Shown here piece by piece: positions 1-8,196 of a stretch of 64,000 nucleotides of DNA. Location of the stretch: positions 293,788 through 357,787 of the forward strand of contig NZ_JASJOO010000006.1 of assembly GCF_030070105.1 (NCBI RefSeq), given 5' to 3'. Position 1 is the stretch's first letter, and every line of letters starts with the position of its first letter. Source of the stretch: Bermanella sp. WJH001 (lineage in GTDB: Bacteria; Pseudomonadota; Gammaproteobacteria; Pseudomonadales; Oceanobacteraceae). The notes under the pieces are model-generated. The model was not told the origin of the DNA. It searched no databases and saw only the letters and a program-made list of their open reading frames with translations. Both the position numbers and the translations under genes were made by a program.

Positions 1-2
1 TA

Positions 3-1334
3 GCTCGCATTCAAGGTCATGTACCTAATGAAATTGCGGAAGAATTTAATTATCTAGCAACGCTCATTAATATTCGCAACATGCACTTGGATACGGTTGA
101 AAAAAGTTTATCAAAAGTAGCCAAGAACAGTGCGTACGAGCCTTATCTGATATTTAACTTAGCCATCACGCAATTAAGAAATAACCAATTGCAAGACAGT
201 AAACGTAATCTTAAAAAAGTGGTGGATTATTCTGCCATCCATAAAGAAGAAGAATTTGCTGTGCTGGCTGATCGCGCGAAACAGGCACTGGCACACATAG
301 AGATTGAAAACGATAATTTATTAGGCGCTTGGGCACACTTACAAAATGTGCGCACAACTGGGTTGTACAGTAACCGTGCGTTATTAAGTTATGGTTGGAC
401 GGCTATAAAACTTAAACGTTTTTCTCAAGCAGTGCCAGCATTAAAGGCATTAGATCGTCGCTCCATCAGTATCGCAGAAGTACAAGAGGCAAAAGTATTG
501 CTGGCACATTTATATGAGCAGCAAGGGGCTAGCCGTAGTGCGTTAAAGCAATATTTGTTAGCTGAAAAAGCATTTTCTGGTGGTGTGGATTCTATCGCCA
601 AAGCACGGGCGGTGATTGCAGGTCAGCGCATTCCTGAAGAGTTTGTGGTGAACCTTGAAGCCATGATGGATGAAACCGACTGGTATGGCAGTGAGCCCAG
701 TTTAGATTACAACAAACTTACCCCGTTTTTGATTGAGCTGATGTCTAGCAACCCGTTTCATAGTGTGATTAAAGAATTGCGTGATTTATATGCATTGCGT
801 AATAACTTGACCTACTGGGGTCGTCAAGCCTTAGAACATCAGTTGATTATTCAATACCGTCAGCAAGGTTTAACCAGTAAAAGTATTGGTGATTTTATTT
901 TTAAAGCGCAAGGGCAACAAGAAACCCTAGAAAACCAAATCAGTGACTTACGTTTACACACCATGACACTGGATGTAGAAGAGCAAGAGCGTTTCTCTGC
1001 GTTACTAGAATCAACCGACCAAAGTTTTACGTTTTTAGAAGATAAGCTGCTAAAAATCAAATCGATTAAAGAGCCTTATCGTCAATCAGAAGAAAATGTG
1101 CGCTGGGCCAAAAAACTGCACAAAAGAATTAAACAAAAACTGCAAGAGACCGATGCTCTAATTAAAAAGCTAGAGCGTGTGATGCGCATCGTTGTTAATG
1201 CAGAGTTAGATAATCACGAAGAGCGTATGCGTTATTACTGGGCTCAAGCTCGCTTAGGTAAGGCCCGCTTGTACGATCAAACGTTAAATAATATTGAAGA
1301 CGACAGAATGAAAAATACAGGAGAGCAACCATGA
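3..1334 (+). CDS. TPR and coiled-coil protein of the ExbB/ExbD/TonB-like operon (5' end missing)
   Basis: The reading frame is open to the first base of the window, so the true start lies upstream; the first ATG inside the window (81) is probably internal. About 443 residues are visible. The middle part has degenerate helical pairs of TPR type, with Ala-rich stretches that include YEQQGASRSALKQY. The last 130 or so residues are charged and helical, probably coiled coil, from KLLKIKSIKEPYRQSEEN onward. The stop overlaps the start of the next gene (ATGA at 1331), which implies translational coupling. The gene heads a run of TPR genes that leads into ExbB/ExbD/TonB-like genes, so a periplasmic scaffold role is likely but inferred. 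Location cannot be judged without the N-terminus. Confidence 0.7.
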   Translation, partial: ARIQGHVPNEIAEEFNYLATLINIRNMHLDTVEKSLSKVAKNSAYEPYLIFNLAITQLRNNQLQDSKRNLKKVVDYSAIHKEEEFAVLADRAKQALAHIEIENDNLLGAWAHLQNVRTTGLYSNRALLSYGWTAIKLKRFSQAVPALKALDRRSISIAEVQEAKVLLAHLYEQQGASRSALKQYLLAEKAFSGGVDSIAKARAVIAGQRIPEEFVVNLEAMMDETDWYGSEPSLDYNKLTPFLIELMSSNPFHSVIKELRDLYALRNNLTYWGRQALEHQLIIQYRQQGLTSKSIGDFIFKAQGQQETLENQISDLRLHTMTLDVEEQERFSALLESTDQSFTFLEDKLLKIKSIKEPYRQSEENVRWAKKLHKRIKQKLQETDALIKKLERVMRIVVNAELDNHEERMRYYWAQARLGKARLYDQTLNNIEDDRMKNTGEQP

Positions 1335-4186
1335 GGAGACAAAATCCAGTGAATACGGGGTTTAAACTCGTTGCACTTTCAGTGGCCATTAGTTTGTCTG
1401 CTTGCAGCTCTCAAGGCACCATTGCTGATCTTGAGGGTGATACCATTGAGACCGAAGCGGGTTTAGATTTTAATAATCTTGACCACGAACAAGTGCGCAA
1501 CGAATACCAACAGCTTATTGATTTGGTTGATGACGATTATTTAAAACAGCAAATTGAACGCCGTATTGCCGGTGTGCATATGCTAGAAGGGGATGCCAAC
1601 CAAGCCGACGTCAATGCAGCACCTAAACAAGGTTATTACCGCAACGCCATTGCAAGTTATGTGGATATTTTAGAAAAATACCCAAATAGTCCAGACAATG
1701 CCGAAGTGTTATATCAACTTGCTAAAGCCTATGACATGGAAGGGCAAACCAATAACGCGCGTCAAATGCTTGAGCGTTTAGTTGAACGCCATCCGTATTA
1801 TCCTGCTATTTCAGAAGCTTATTTCCGCTTAGGGGATATTTACTTTAGCCGTGATTTGTACTCAAAAGCTGAAAAAGCATATCGCCAAACCACCATACAA
1901 GACTCTGGCAAATTAACCTTAAACGCTCACTACATGTTGGCTTGGTCGTTATATAAATTAGGTAATTACAATAAGTCCCTTGATCACTTTGCATTTGTAT
2001 TAGATAGCTTACTTGTGGCTGAGATAAATGGTCGTGCACTAACGGTGACAGAAAAGCCATTAGTGAAAGACGCCTTACACAGTATGAGTTTAGCCCTAGT
2101 GAACTTGGGCGGCGCGCAAGCCATTGCTGATATTGAATTAATAGAAGGTAAGCCTTATCAATGGCGTTTATTTAGTGAACTGGCTGAATTCTATTTAGAG
2201 AAATCCCGCTATGACGACAGTGCTGCCACATATCGTGAATTTATAAAACTGTATCCTATGGATGTGCGAACCAGTGAGTTTCATAGTCAGTTAATCGGCG
2301 CGTATGTGAAGGGCGGTTTCCCTAAACTTGTATTAAAAGAGAAACAAGATTTTGTGGATTTATATGCCCCTGATTCTAAGTACTTAGCCAAACACGGTGA
2401 TCAAAAACAATCGGTTTATTCACAGCTTAAAACCTATTATGTTGAATTGGCTGCCCATTTTCATAGCCAAGGTCAGCAAGCCCTTAAAAAATCCAAAAGC
2501 AGTAAGCAAGAGCATTTAACCGAACTTGCCCAAGCCTCATTACTGCAAGCCACTGACTATTACGGGCGCTATTTACAAACGTTTGTGAATGATAAACAAG
2601 TGGCGCAATTGCGTTATAAAAAAGCCGATGCGCACTTTGAGAATAATCAATTTGATCTGGCCGCTAAAGAATACGCCACGGTTGCTTATGTCAATAAAGA
2701 TAAAAAGCTAGCGAATAAATCGGCGTATGCCAGTTTAATTGCATACCGCAAACATTCTGAAGTTTTAGAACAAACCAAAGCATCGGCTGAAAAACAAGAA
2801 GCATGGCGTCAGCAGTCGGTAGATAGCATGTTGCAGTTTGCCAATGTCTTTCATAAAGATGAGCGTGCTATTGCGGTGTTAACCAATGCTGCTCAAGCCT
2901 TGTTTGCATTGAAACAATTTGATCGTGCCATTGATGTGGCAAACGGGTTAATTAAAAACCACAAGCAACTTAACCCAAGTTTGAAACAAACCGCTTATGG
3001 TATTTTGGCCCACTCGTATTTCCAAAAAGGGGAATATCAGCTTGCTCAAAATAACTACACAACCCAGCGTAATATCTTACAAAAAGATATGAAGGTAGCG
3101 AAAACCAGTGCTGAATATAAAGACATAAGCAATCAGATTGCCGCGTCTATTTATAAAAAAGCAGAGCTGCATAGGCAGGCGAAACATAATCAACTTGCCA
3201 TTAATGAACTGTTAAGTGTTAAAAAACTGGCGCCATCTTCTAAGATACGAGTCATTGCTCAATATGATGCGGTTGCATTAATGCTAGGCGAAAGCCAGTG
3301 GAAAAACGCCATTAAAGAGTTAAAACAATTACAAAAGCAATTTGCGAATCATGAATTGGCAGCGGAGTTTCCGCGTAAACTGGCATTTGCCTATGAAAAA
3401 AATCAACAGTGGCAAAAAGCAGCCCAAGCTTATACGCAATTATATAAAACGGATAAAGACGCTGTTGTTCGCCAAGACGCTTTGTTCATTGCGGCTGGTT
3501 TATACGAAAAAATTGGCAAGCTAGAAAAAGCCATCGAGTTTTATAAAGACTATGCCCATGAATACGAAAAACCTTTCTCAAATCGTATGGAAGCCCGTTT
3601 TCATTTGGCTGACCTATACGAAAAAACCAATGATAAAACCCGCCACTTATATTGGTTGCGTCGCGTCATAGCAGGTGATGCTGATGGTGGTGCGGATCGT
3701 ACCGAGCGTAGCCAATGGTTAGGCGCATGGGCAAATGCAAAATATGGTGATTACTTTGCTTGGGAATTCAATCGACGTTCATTACGTTTACCGATTGATA
3801 AAAGCATGGCGAAGAAAAATGGCTATCTACAAGATGCCACTATTCGTTACGAGCAAGCGGCGTCTTACGGGATTTTAGAGTTTGTAACCCTGTCTAATTT
3901 TAAAATGGCAGAGCTTTATGAAACGTTTAGCTTGGAGCTTAATAAGGCACCTGTGCCACAAGGCCTATCACAACAAGATACGGCTATGTATTTAGATATT
4001 ATTGCGCAACAAGCACAGCCGTTTGCGCAGCTGGCGGCGACAATACATCAAAATAACATTGAGCTGGGTTGGGATGGTCATTACAACGATTGGATCTCTA
4101 AAAGTTACGATGCTATGAAGCGTTTATCGCCGGTGCGTTTTGGTAAAGAAGAAGAATTAGCGAGGTATGGTGATGAAATTCGTTAA
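1331..4186 (+). CDS. Large TPR-repeat lipoprotein
   Basis: 951 residues. The N-terminus is a lipoprotein signal: basic MRRQNPVNTGFK, a hydrophobic stretch and the lipobox LSAC with lipidated Cys near residue 25. The rest is almost all TPR-type helical repeats. Examples are YPNSPDNAEVLYQLAKAY near residue 120 and KLEKAIEFYKDYAHEYE near residue 730. An AGGAGAG ribosome site ends 5 bases before the ATG. The gene overlaps both neighbours. It resembles the long TPR lipoproteins found beside AglQRS/TolQR-like motors and TonB systems. A scaffold between the outer membrane and the energised inner-membrane complex is inferred. I do not recognise a named gene. Confidence 0.8.
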   Translation: MRRQNPVNTGFKLVALSVAISLSACSSQGTIADLEGDTIETEAGLDFNNLDHEQVRNEYQQLIDLVDDDYLKQQIERRIAGVHMLEGDANQADVNAAPKQGYYRNAIASYVDILEKYPNSPDNAEVLYQLAKAYDMEGQTNNARQMLERLVERHPYYPAISEAYFRLGDIYFSRDLYSKAEKAYRQTTIQDSGKLTLNAHYMLAWSLYKLGNYNKSLDHFAFVLDSLLVAEINGRALTVTEKPLVKDALHSMSLALVNLGGAQAIADIELIEGKPYQWRLFSELAEFYLEKSRYDDSAATYREFIKLYPMDVRTSEFHSQLIGAYVKGGFPKLVLKEKQDFVDLYAPDSKYLAKHGDQKQSVYSQLKTYYVELAAHFHSQGQQALKKSKSSKQEHLTELAQASLLQATDYYGRYLQTFVNDKQVAQLRYKKADAHFENNQFDLAAKEYATVAYVNKDKKLANKSAYASLIAYRKHSEVLEQTKASAEKQEAWRQQSVDSMLQFANVFHKDERAIAVLTNAAQALFALKQFDRAIDVANGLIKNHKQLNPSLKQTAYGILAHSYFQKGEYQLAQNNYTTQRNILQKDMKVAKTSAEYKDISNQIAASIYKKAELHRQAKHNQLAINELLSVKKLAPSSKIRVIAQYDAVALMLGESQWKNAIKELKQLQKQFANHELAAEFPRKLAFAYEKNQQWQKAAQAYTQLYKTDKDAVVRQDALFIAAGLYEKIGKLEKAIEFYKDYAHEYEKPFSNRMEARFHLADLYEKTNDKTRHLYWLRRVIAGDADGGADRTERSQWLGAWANAKYGDYFAWEFNRRSLRLPIDKSMAKKNGYLQDATIRYEQAASYGILEFVTLSNFKMAELYETFSLELNKAPVPQGLSQQDTAMYLDIIAQQAQPFAQLAATIHQNNIELGWDGHYNDWISKSYDAMKRLSPVRFGKEEELARYGDEIR

Positions 4187-4919
4187 GCCGATATTGTTGA
4201 TTGCCAGTGCATTAGTACTGGCTGCGTGTGCCAGTAAAATGCAGATTCCATTGGCCGGGCAAAAAGTTGAATTAAAAGAAACCCAGGGTTTTATCCCTAA
4301 GCAGGCATATGATGAGCAAGGCAAAGCCGTGGTGTATGAGCCAATGCTTAATCCTTATTTAGAGCTGAAAGGTAAAATTGATAAGGGCTCTGTGCTGTTA
4401 TTTATTGAAGCCAAAAAAGCCATGCGTAATAAAGATTACAAAACGGCTAAACAAAAGTTGGGAGTGATTACGCAAAAAGATACGTCGTTGTCGGGTCCTT
4501 GGGTGTTGCTGGGTAATATTGCGGTTGAAGAAAAGCAATATAAGCTGGCCCAAGATCATTATAAACAAGCGTTAAAAATCACCCCTGAAAACATTAATGC
4601 GTTCATCGCTTTAGCAAAAGCGCAACGTTTAATGGGGGAGTTTGATGTGGCGCAAAATTCATTGGCGCAAGTGCTGAGTATTTGGAAAGACTGCCCAGAA
4701 GCCCATTTAAATTTAGGTATTTTGTATGACTTATATTTAAATCAGCCAAAAAAGGCACAGCAACACATCGAAGCGTATTTGTTTTTGACTCAATACAAAA
4801 ATCCAACAGCGGTGGCTTGGTTTAATGAAATTCAAGCACGAACCGGTATTACAACCAGTTTTATTGATGCCAAACAAAAAACGACACCTAACGTGTTGAT
4901 GGGCAGTACGGAGGGTTAA
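4173..4919 (+). CDS. Short TPR lipoprotein
   Basis: 248 residues from the ATG at 4173. That start is preferred over the ATG at 4167 because the GAGG at 4162-4165 is 7 bases from it and only 1 base from the other. The signal sequence MKFVKPILLIASALVLAAC ends in a clear lipobox (LAAC). Residues 90-180 hold TPR units, including AQDHYKQALKITPENINAF and LAQVLSIWKDCPEAHLNLG. The gene overlaps the preceding TPR lipoprotein by 14 bases and is 2 bases from the next gene. It is the third TPR protein in the operon and a probable periplasmic partner of the same complex. Confidence 0.78.
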   Translation: MKFVKPILLIASALVLAACASKMQIPLAGQKVELKETQGFIPKQAYDEQGKAVVYEPMLNPYLELKGKIDKGSVLLFIEAKKAMRNKDYKTAKQKLGVITQKDTSLSGPWVLLGNIAVEEKQYKLAQDHYKQALKITPENINAFIALAKAQRLMGEFDVAQNSLAQVLSIWKDCPEAHLNLGILYDLYLNQPKKAQQHIEAYLFLTQYKNPTAVAWFNEIQARTGITTSFIDAKQKTTPNVLMGSTEG

Positions 4920-4921
4920 AT

Positions 4922-5185
4922 GTGAAACATATGTTATGCACCCTAAGCCTATTGGTGACGACAAGTGTTTATGGGGACGAGCCAATTAAATTGGAAAGTC
5001 AGTTTGTGGGTGATAAAGAGCAACCAGCGGTGAGTTACTTTATGTCATGGCAGGGTCCAGGCAGCACTGAAAACTTGTACCGCAAAGAAGAAGATAAATA
5101 CGAAAAAAGCATCGACACCGTAGATCGCGATGTGATGCTGCGTTCCATGCGTATTTATGACGAAATGAATTTAGAAGGTAGGTAG
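4922..5185 (+). CDS. Small exported protein of unknown function
   Basis: 87 residues with a GTG start; GGAGGG at 4910-4915 is 6 bases upstream. A signal peptide is visible (MKHMLCTLSLLVTTSVYG, then DEP). The mature protein is about 69 residues, charged, and ends in a helical segment with YRKEEDKYEKSIDTVDRDV. No family is recognised. The position between TPR lipoprotein genes and the ExbB-like gene suggests a small periplasmic subunit of the same complex. About 85 non-coding bases follow before the ExbB-like gene. They contain a short hairpin (AGCAG/CTGCT near 5214-5230) without a strong T run. Confidence 0.6.
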   Translation: MKHMLCTLSLLVTTSVYGDEPIKLESQFVGDKEQPAVSYFMSWQGPGSTENLYRKEEDKYEKSIDTVDRDVMLRSMRIYDEMNLEGR

Positions 5186-5271
5186 TGCTCACCGCGGCAC
5201 TGCAAAACGAACACAGCAGGTATTCTGCTTAAACAATTTAATAGATAGAAATTCTTTATAGGTAAAAAGTT

Positions 5272-5934
5272 ATGGACTTTTTTTCATCAATCGCAAAATT
5301 CTTTCAAGACGGTGGTTTGTTTATATATCCAATCGCCTTGGTATTAGCCATCGGGGTCGCTATTACCGTTGAGCGCTGGCGTTTTCTTAATTCAGAAAAG
5401 TCACGCAACCTTAAAGCATTTGATGATTTTTTGCCGCTATTGCGCACAGACGATCACGATAAAATGACCTTATTCACCCGTGATAATGATGCCCCTGTAT
5501 CACGCATGATTGGTTGTGGTTTAGACATGATGAAAGTCACCAAGCAGCGCGCGGATGTTGAGCAAGCTATGAGTGAAGGCATGATGGAAGCCGTGCCTCG
5601 TTTAGAGCAGCGTACAGGTTATCTTGCGGTACTGGCAAACGTGGCAACGCTACTTGGTCTATTAGGTACCATTATTGGTCTGATTGCAGCGTTTACAGCG
5701 GTGGCCAATGCTGACCCTGCTGAAAAATCCAAATTGTTATCTTTGTCTATTTCGGTGGCGATGAACACCACTGCATTTGGTCTAATCGCGGCTATTCCCT
5801 TGTTGATTAGTCATGCGCTGTTAACCAATAAAACCAATGCCATTATTGGCAGTATTGAAATGGCAGGTGTGAAATTTTTAAACGTAATGACGCTTAATCG
5901 TGCGATTCAAGCCGGTTTACCTAAGGATAAATAA
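5272..5934 (+). CDS. ExbB/TolQ/MotA-family proton channel protein
   Basis: 220 residues. Three membrane segments are visible: near residues 16-38 (GGLFIYPIALVLAIGVAI), 117-143 (ATLLGLLGTIIGLIAAF) and 155-182 (VAMNTTAFGLIAAIPLL). The GLLGTIIGL and NTTAFGLIAAIP motifs are the ExbB/TolQ signatures. The family forms the inner-membrane pentamer that harvests proton motive force with ExbD/TolR. Here it sits directly before two ExbD-type genes and a TonB-like gene. That set resembles the AglQ/R/S/V and TonB2-type arrangements more than classical exbBD-tonB. The substrate is unknown. Confidence 0.88.
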   Translation: MDFFSSIAKFFQDGGLFIYPIALVLAIGVAITVERWRFLNSEKSRNLKAFDDFLPLLRTDDHDKMTLFTRDNDAPVSRMIGCGLDMMKVTKQRADVEQAMSEGMMEAVPRLEQRTGYLAVLANVATLLGLLGTIIGLIAAFTAVANADPAEKSKLLSLSISVAMNTTAFGLIAAIPLLISHALLTNKTNAIIGSIEMAGVKFLNVMTLNRAIQAGLPKDK

Positions 5935-5957
5935 TCCACGTTAACTGGGGTTGAATC

Positions 5958-6452
5958 ATGAGTTTTAAAATAAAACGTCAAGGTACAGATGACGCCGACA
6001 TCGACGTAACCAGCTTCATGAATTTAATGATAGTACTGGTGCCTGTGCTGTTGATGAGTATGACGTTTACTAAGATCACGGTAATGGAAATTAATCTGCC
6101 AGAATTATCCGGCGGATCATCAGCCACATCTTTAGAGCAATCACAGCTAGAAGTTGTGGTACGTAAAAGTGGTATTGAGATATTTTTCCCAACGGGTTCT
6201 TTGGTAAAAAGTATTCCACTGCTTGAGAACAAGCAGCAAGACTTTCAAACACTGGCAATGGTTTTAAAAGAAATCAAAAACAAGGTAAGTGATAAAAAAG
6301 ATGCGCTTATATTGTCGTCCAGTGATTTAGAGTACCAAACATTGATTACCACAATGGATACGGTTAAATCCTATCAAACTGTTGTGGCTGCTAGCTTAGC
6401 TGAGGTTGAATTGTTCCCACAAATCTCCCTTGGCGACGCCAGTAAGAAGTAG
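5958..6452 (+). CDS. ExbD/TolR-family protein 1, lacking the usual membrane Asp
   Basis: 164 residues: a short cytoplasmic N-terminus, one membrane helix (about residues 19-37, SFMNLMIVLVPVLLMSM) and a periplasmic domain. In ExbD/TolR the helix carries an essential Asp in a P-F-x-D-V-M-L-V-L context. Here the aligned residue is Asn22 (SFMNLMIVL). The next gene encodes a second ExbD-type protein that keeps the Asp. The two probably form a mixed dimer in the ExbB pore with only one protonatable residue, which is inference. The gene is 23 bases from exbB and 8 from the next gene. Confidence 0.82.
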   Translation: MSFKIKRQGTDDADIDVTSFMNLMIVLVPVLLMSMTFTKITVMEINLPELSGGSSATSLEQSQLEVVVRKSGIEIFFPTGSLVKSIPLLENKQQDFQTLAMVLKEIKNKVSDKKDALILSSSDLEYQTLITTMDTVKSYQTVVAASLAEVELFPQISLGDASKK

Positions 6453-6460
6453 GAGGCGAT

Positions 6461-6976
6461 ATGGCATTTCAAGGTACCGTATTAGATCGCCGCGAAACCC
6501 AAAAGAAAGCAGCTGGCTTAAACTTAGTGTCATTAATGGATATTTTTACCATATTGGTATTCTTTCTATTGATGAACAGTGGTGATAGCCAAGAAATTGA
6601 AAAGGCCACCTTTATCACGTTGCCAGATTCGCAAGCCACCGGTTCGTTTCAAAATGAACTGCTGATTACCATTGGCGATGAGTTTATTAGTATCGGTGAT
6701 GAAAACGTTGTGGATATTAAAACCGTTGAGCAAGCGAAAGGCAAAGCCATTGAGCAACTGGCGCAAGTGTTGAAGCAGCGTGGTATTGAAAAAGGTGAAC
6801 TGACTGAATTTGAAAAGAAAAACGGACGCTCCGTCACCATCATGGGTGACAAAGATGTACCGTATTTAATTTTAAAAGGCGTGATGGCCACATGTAGCCA
6901 AGAAAACTTCCGTGATATCGCATTGGCGGTTAATCAGGTGGTGGGCAGTGCCCTTACCAGCGGAGGTCAGCCATGA
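6461..6976 (+). CDS. ExbD/TolR-family protein 2, with the membrane Asp
   Basis: 171 residues with a single membrane helix around residues 22-40 (LVSLMDIFTILVFFLLM). It carries Asp27 at the position expected for proton coupling. The periplasmic part contains LITIGDEFISIGD and ends with a conserved-looking CSQENFRDIALAVNQVVG. AGGAGG at 6451-6456 lies just upstream of the ATG. The gene overlaps the TonB-like gene by 4 bases (ATGA). It is probably the proton-carrying partner of the Asn-substituted ExbD1. Confidence 0.85.
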   Translation: MAFQGTVLDRRETQKKAAGLNLVSLMDIFTILVFFLLMNSGDSQEIEKATFITLPDSQATGSFQNELLITIGDEFISIGDENVVDIKTVEQAKGKAIEQLAQVLKQRGIEKGELTEFEKKNGRSVTIMGDKDVPYLILKGVMATCSQENFRDIALAVNQVVGSALTSGGQP

Positions 6977-7902
6977 GTGTTGCCACGTTAAAAAGCAATG
7001 AAATGTCAGCGGCTGGGCTGGATCATTTGGCGCTGGACATGGTTCTGCCTTGGCATGAACAAGCAGAGCAGCAAGAAAAGTTTAAACGCCTTGTTAAGCG
7101 CATTATTATTCCTATTTTTGCGTTTATGTTTGTTATGTCGATTATGCCGCACTTTTTTGCTGAAGAAGAAGTGGAAGAGAAAATCGTCACTAAGGTGATT
7201 TTAGAAGCACCTAAAGTGGTGGAGACTCCGCCGCCGCCAAGTGAAGTGAAAGAGCAAAAAACTCAGAATGTGAAAAAAGATGCCAAGCCAAAAGAAGGCG
7301 CAAACACCAGTTTGCAAAATATGGCCGCATTGTCACAGCAGCTCAGTGCGTTACGTAATTCTGTTAATGCATCCACCATGCAGAAAAAAACGATCACTAC
7401 GTCTAATAGCGGTAGTGTGCAGCAAAGTAGTCGCTCCCGTTTGGGTCAAAGTAATATGGACAGCACCAGTGGCGGTTTAAAAGCCAGTGATATTACGGTA
7501 AACGCAAAAGGTGCGGCCATGGTGGGCCATGTGTCTGGTGATATCGAAAGCCCGCTGATGGATATTCCGTTGCCGGATGCCGCTGAATATCACTATGACC
7601 CGAAAAAAGACAGTAAACGTGACATGCAAAGTATCCGCAGAACCCTAGAGCGTTACAAAGGGGCTGTTTATTCTTTGTACACAAAGGCGTTGCGTCAAAA
7701 CCCAGATTTGGGTGGTCGTTTCATCTTTGAGTTTGTGATTTTACCAAACGGCAATATTGAGAAGTTAAAACTGAAAAGCAGTGAATTGAACCATCCAAAA
7801 TTAGAGCAGCAAATGTTACAAAAAATTAGCGGCATTAATTTTGGGCAGGATGATGTGAGTCCGACTGCGGTGCAATATACGTTTAGTTTTTTCCCATCTT
7901 AA
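6973..7902 (+). CDS. TonB-like energy transducer with AgmX/PglI-type C-terminal domain
   Basis: 309 residues. The cytoplasmic N-terminus of about 40 residues is followed by one membrane helix (RIIIPIFAFMFVMSIM). Next come a Pro/Lys periplasmic linker (ETPPPPSEVKEQ) and a Ser/Thr-rich segment. The C-terminal domain begins near residue 250 (GGRFIFEFVILPNGNIEKLK) and has the fold signature of the AgmX/PglI and TonB C-terminal families. The topology fits a protein that passes ExbB/ExbD energy across the periplasm. It ends the operon; a hairpin terminator follows at 7932. The outer-membrane partner is unknown. Confidence 0.8.
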   Translation: MSVATLKSNEMSAAGLDHLALDMVLPWHEQAEQQEKFKRLVKRIIIPIFAFMFVMSIMPHFFAEEEVEEKIVTKVILEAPKVVETPPPPSEVKEQKTQNVKKDAKPKEGANTSLQNMAALSQQLSALRNSVNASTMQKKTITTSNSGSVQQSSRSRLGQSNMDSTSGGLKASDITVNAKGAAMVGHVSGDIESPLMDIPLPDAAEYHYDPKKDSKRDMQSIRRTLERYKGAVYSLYTKALRQNPDLGGRFIFEFVILPNGNIEKLKLKSSELNHPKLEQQMLQKISGINFGQDDVSPTAVQYTFSFFPS

Positions 7903-7931
7903 GTCGTAAATTGATCGTATTTCGATCACTA

Positions 7932-7976
7932 TTTTAGTGCCTGTTTGATTAAAAAACAGGCGCTAAAGTGATTTTT
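7932..7976 (+). terminator. Rho-independent terminator of the TPR/ExbB/TonB-like operon
   Basis: The arms TTTTAGTGCCTGTTT (7932-7946) and AAAACAGGCGCTAAA (7953-7967) pair with one G-T wobble. A T-rich tract follows at 7972-7976 and onward. The hairpin lies 30 bases after the TonB-like stop. The rest of the gap to 8197 shows no gene and no promoter I would call. A good ribosome site (AGGGGAG) precedes 8197. Confidence 0.75.
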
Positions 7977-8196
7977 GTTTGTTTTTTGTACAGGCTAAAA
8001 AACCCTCAAATTTTCTTGTAAAACCTGAGTAAACACTTACCACTGCTGCTCTTCACATCTGAGATTTGAACTCAGTCACGTTCTGTAACATTTTTTATCT
8101 AATTCTAAATACTTAGAAACATTATTGTGACCGTATACCGTTTCTGTAACTCAACTAGTGCCACACTAAGGGCATGATGATAGGGGAGTTAAACTC

